A stretch of DNA of 64,000 bases from Yersinia canariae (GTDB taxonomy: Bacteria; Pseudomonadota; Gammaproteobacteria; Enterobacterales; Enterobacteriaceae). The translations under genes were made by a program, and so were the position numbers. The DNA lies in NCBI RefSeq assembly GCF_009831415.1, contig NZ_CP043727.1, forward strand, positions 1,178,001 to 1,242,000. Direction: 5' to 3'. Each line of letters opens with the position of its first letter. The stretch's first letter is position 1. The notes below the pieces were generated by a model. The model saw only the letters and a list, made by a program, of their open reading frames with translations, was not told the DNA's origin and searched no databases. Shown here piece after piece: positions 61,397 to 64,000 of the stretch.

Positions 61397-62671
61397 GTGG
61401 CAAAGAACATTCAAGCCATCCGTGGTATGAACGACTACCTGCCAGCCGATACGGCAATATGGCAGCGTATTGAAGGTATCTTAAAGCAAGTGCTGGCAGG
61501 CTACGGCTATAGCGAAATTCGCATGCCGATTGTAGAGCAGACCCCGTTATTCAAGCGCGCTATCGGTGAAGTCACCGACGTGGTTGAGAAAGAGATGTAT
61601 ACCTTTGACGATCGCAATGGCGAAAGTCTGACACTGCGTCCGGAAGGAACCGCAGGCTGCGTGCGCGCAGGCATTGAACATGGTCTGCTGTACAATCAGG
61701 AACAGCGTCTGTGGTATATCGGCCCAATGTTTCGCTATGAACGCCCACAAAAAGGGCGCTATCGTCAATTTCATCAATTGGGCGCTGAAGTTTTCGGCCT
61801 GCAAGGGCCGGATATTGATGCGGAGCTGATTCTACTGACTGCCCGTTGGTGGCGTGCTTTGGGAATTTCAGAGCATGTGCAGCTTGAATTGAACTCTATC
61901 GGCTCATTGGATGCACGCGCAGATTACCGTGAAGCGCTGGTGACATTCCTGGAACAACATGTTGATGTGTTGGACGAAGATTGTAAGCGCCGCATGTACA
62001 GCAACCCATTACGGGTATTGGATTCCAAGAACCCGGATGTTCAGTTGTTGCTTAATGATGCACCTAAGCTATCTGATTATCTGGATGAAGAGTCAAAACA
62101 ACATTTTGCGGGCTTGTGTGAACTTTTAGACCAGGCCAGTATCCCATATACCGTAAATGAGCGTTTAGTTCGTGGTTTGGATTATTACAATCGTACAGTA
62201 TTTGAATGGGTGACCAACAGTTTGGGTGCGCAAGGTACTGTTTGTGCCGGCGGGCGTTATGACGGTTTGGTAGAACAATTAGGCGGTCGTGCAACACCTG
62301 CTGTTGGTTTTGCTATGGGACTTGAGCGCCTTGTGCTATTGGTGCAGGCAGTTAATCCAGAGTTCAAAGTGCCGGCAACAGTTGATGTGTATCTCATCTC
62401 ATCGGGTGAGGGCGCGCAAAGTGCCGCGATGCAGCTTGCTGAGCGCCTGCGTGATGATTTACCCGCGCTAAAGTTGATGACTAACTATGGCGGCGGTAAT
62501 TTCAAAAAACAAATTACCCGTGCTGATAAATGGGGCGCTCGCGTTGCATTAATACTTGGCGAAAGTGAAGTGGCCGCACAGCAAGTGGTAGTGAAAGATT
62601 TGCGTAATGGTGAACAAGAAACGCTGGCGCAAGCGGATGTTGCTGCGCGTCTGGCTTTGATGTTGGTTTAA
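61397..62671 (+). CDS. hisS: Histidyl-tRNA synthetase
   Basis: HisS charges tRNA-His. This class II synthetase of 424 residues has motif 2 ([21 protein letters not shown]), the HisA signature [15 protein letters not shown], motif 3 ([12 protein letters not shown]) and a C-terminal anticodon-binding domain. I place the start at the GTG at 61397, which gives the standard [17 protein letters not shown]-terminus as in E. coli; an upstream in-frame ATG is not conserved. Confidence 0.97.
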   Translation: MAKNIQAIRGMNDYLPADTAIWQRIEGILKQVLAGYGYSEIRMPIVEQTPLFKRAIGEVTDVVEKEMYTFDDRNGESLTLRPEGTAGCVRAGIEHGLLYNQEQRLWYIGPMFRYERPQKGRYRQFHQLGAEVFGLQGPDIDAELILLTARWWRALGISEHVQLELNSIGSLDARADYREALVTFLEQHVDVLDEDCKRRMYSNPLRVLDSKNPDVQLLLNDAPKLSDYLDEESKQHFAGLCELLDQASIPYTVNERLVRGLDYYNRTVFEWVTNSLGAQGTVCAGGRYDGLVEQLGGRATPAVGFAMGLERLVLLVQAVNPEFKVPATVDVYLISSGEGAQSAAMQLAERLRDDLPALKLMTNYGGGNFKKQITRADKWGARVALILGESEVAAQQVVVKDLRNGEQETLAQADVAARLALMLV

Positions 62672-62684
62672 GGAGAGAGACACC

Positions 62685-63305
62685 GTGGAAGTCTATACCA
62701 CTGAAAATGACCAGGTTGATGCAGTGCGCCGTTTCTTTAGTGAAAATGGTAAAGCGCTGGCCGTGGGTGTGGTGCTCGGGATTGGTGCACTAGTGGGTTG
62801 GCGTTACTGGCAGAGTCATCAAAACACTGTCTTGACGGAAGCCTCCTCTGCCTATCAGCAAGCCAGCAATGCTTTGTCAGCGAACAGTGCTGATGGTGTT
62901 GCTATTGCTGAAAAATTTGTTCAGGGCAATAAAAATAACTACGGCGTACTTGCCGGGTTAGAGTTGGCTCATCACTTTGTTGAGCAAAACGAGTTTGATA
63001 AAGCGGCACAGCAACTGACCCAAGCATTGGGCCAGACAAAAGATGAAAACCTGCTGTCGCTGATTAATCTGCGTCTTGCTCGTCTGCAACTGCAATTGAA
63101 AAAACCAGATGAAGCATTGAAAACACTGGATGCAGTGCAAGGTGATGGCTGGACGGCGATGGCGCAAGATGTTCGTGGCGATGCATTATTAAGCAAAGGT
63201 GACACCGCAGGTGCACGAGCAGCTTACAGTAAAGGCGTCGAATCAAATGCTTCTCAGGCGCTGCAAGCTTTGCTGCGCATGAAATTGAATAATTTGTCCA
63301 GCTAA
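62685..63305 (+). CDS. yfgM: YfgM, ancillary SecYEG translocon subunit
   Basis: This 206-residue inner-membrane protein has one N-terminal TM segment (about residues 24-42, ALAVGVVLGIGALVGWRYW) and a periplasmic TPR-like domain. In E. coli it associates with SecYEG and PpiD and assists periplasmic chaperone hand-over. It starts with GTG at 62685 after GGAGAGAG. It lies between hisS and bamB, as in E. coli. Confidence 0.95.
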   Translation: MEVYTTENDQVDAVRRFFSENGKALAVGVVLGIGALVGWRYWQSHQNTVLTEASSAYQQASNALSANSADGVAIAEKFVQGNKNNYGVLAGLELAHHFVEQNEFDKAAQQLTQALGQTKDENLLSLINLRLARLQLQLKKPDEALKTLDAVQGDGWTAMAQDVRGDALLSKGDTAGARAAYSKGVESNASQALQALLRMKLNNLSS

Positions 63306-63316
63306 GGGGTATTCCC

Positions 63317-64000
63317 ATGCAATTGCGTAAAACACTCTTAGTAGGACTGGTATCTGTTGCCCTATTGAGTGGTTGTTCACTGTTTAACAGTGAAGAAGAT
63401 GTGGTTACCATGTCGCCACTGCCAAAAGTTGAAAATCAATTCACGCCGACTAAAGTGTGGAGCACTTCTGTGGGGAGTGGCATTGGTGATTATTATTCTC
63501 ATCTGCGCCCAGCCTGGCAGGGGACTTCTGTCTATGCCGCCGACCGTAAAGGTCTGGTGAAAGCTATGGAAGCTGATAGCGGTAAGCAAATTTGGCAAAC
63601 CGACCTGTCTGAGAAAACCAACTTCCTCTCCAGCAACCGTTCTGCAATGTTATCTGGTGGCGTAACAGCTTCTGGTGCCCATGTGTATGTCGGCAGTGAG
63701 AAAGCCGTGGTTTATGCGCTGAACTCTGATGATGGTAAAGTTGCATGGCAGACAGTCGTCGCTGGCGAAGCATTGTCCCGCCCGGTTGTCAGTGATGGTG
63801 TGGTGCTGATCCACACGTCAAATGGCATGCTGCAAGCGCTGAATGAATCTGACGGTGCTATTAAGTGGACATTAAACCTGGATACACCCGCATTATCTCT
63901 GCGTGGTGAGTCTGCTCCAGCGGTTGCATTTGGTGCTGCAATTGTCGGTGGTGATAACGGTCGCGTAAGTGCGGTTATGATGGAGCAGGGCCAGTTGATC
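63317..64000 (+). CDS. bamB: Outer-membrane assembly lipoprotein BamB, N-terminal part
   Basis: The first 228 codons of BamB run off the window end. BamB is the beta-propeller lipoprotein of the BAM complex that inserts outer-membrane proteins. A signal peptide ends in the lipobox LLSGC (Cys20), followed by propeller repeats (YAADRKGLVKAMEADSGKQIW; VYVGSEKAVVYALNSDDG). AAGGGG precedes the ATG. It starts 11 bases after the yfgM stop, so they are one operon. Confidence 0.96.
   Translation, partial: MQLRKTLLVGLVSVALLSGCSLFNSEEDVVTMSPLPKVENQFTPTKVWSTSVGSGIGDYYSHLRPAWQGTSVYAADRKGLVKAMEADSGKQIWQTDLSEKTNFLSSNRSAMLSGGVTASGAHVYVGSEKAVVYALNSDDGKVAWQTVVAGEALSRPVVSDGVVLIHTSNGMLQALNESDGAIKWTLNLDTPALSLRGESAPAVAFGAAIVGGDNGRVSAVMMEQGQLI

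Overview
The window is a chromosomal segment of an enterobacterium, almost certainly a Yersinia species. Protein sequences and gene order follow the E. coli pdxJ-acpS-yfhL-yfhH-yfhB-tadA-mltF-purL-glmY-glrK-qseG-glrR-glnB, glyA-hmp, csiE-hcaT, suhB-trmJ-isc-pepB-sseB-yfhM-pbpC-ndk-rlmN-rodZ-ispG-hisS-yfgM-bamB backbone. Insertions break this order: a GntP permease, murQ, glutamine-dependent nadE, part of a yhf operon, a ZevAB-like pair, pilW and a crystallin-type exported protein. Three ERIC-type palindromic elements are also present. The species cannot be fixed from the sequence alone.

Layout. 1-8.9 kb: end of pdxJ, acpS, a GntP permease, yfhL, yfhH, murQ, yfhB(pgpC), a DUF2157 membrane protein, tadA and mltF. 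9.1-13.1 kb: purL with a PurR box. 13.1-18.6 kb: a small AT-rich exported protein, then the GlmY sRNA with a sigma-54 promoter and three GlrR sites, an ERIC element, an orphan terminator, and the glrK-qseG-glrR operon that controls GlmY. 18.7-20.7 kb: nadE-glnB. 20.7-27.2 kb: a reduced yhf operon (yhfT, yhfU, php, yhfX, yhfY, yhfZ) whose regulator gene yhfZ is split by a complete IS5 copy with a 4-bp target duplication. 27.5-30.3 kb: hmp and glyA, divergent, with NsrR and PurR boxes. 30.5-34.8 kb: hcaT, csiE and the zinc-linked zevA-zevB pair with a Zur-like box. 34.8-42.5 kb: suhB, trmJ, and the iron-sulphur operon iscRSUA-hscBA-fdx-iscX with two IscR sites and an ERIC element inside it. 42.7-53.1 kb: pepB, sseB, yfhM and pbpC. 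53.2-55.8 kb: an AT-rich exported protein gene interrupted by one in-frame stop codon. 56.0-64.0 kb: ndk, rlmN, pilW, rodZ, ispG, hisS, yfgM and the start of bamB.

How the genes work together. Housekeeping modules dominate: purine and one-carbon metabolism (purL and glyA, both with PurR boxes), Fe-S cluster assembly, envelope-stress control through GlrKR and GlmY, cell-wall synthesis and recycling (mltF, murQ, pbpC with yfhM, rodZ, pilW), and isoprenoid and tRNA functions (ispG, hisS, tadA, trmJ, rlmN). The least understood parts are the reduced yhf operon, the interrupted crystallin/acetyltransferase-like gene, and the RNA-rich region between purL and glrK.
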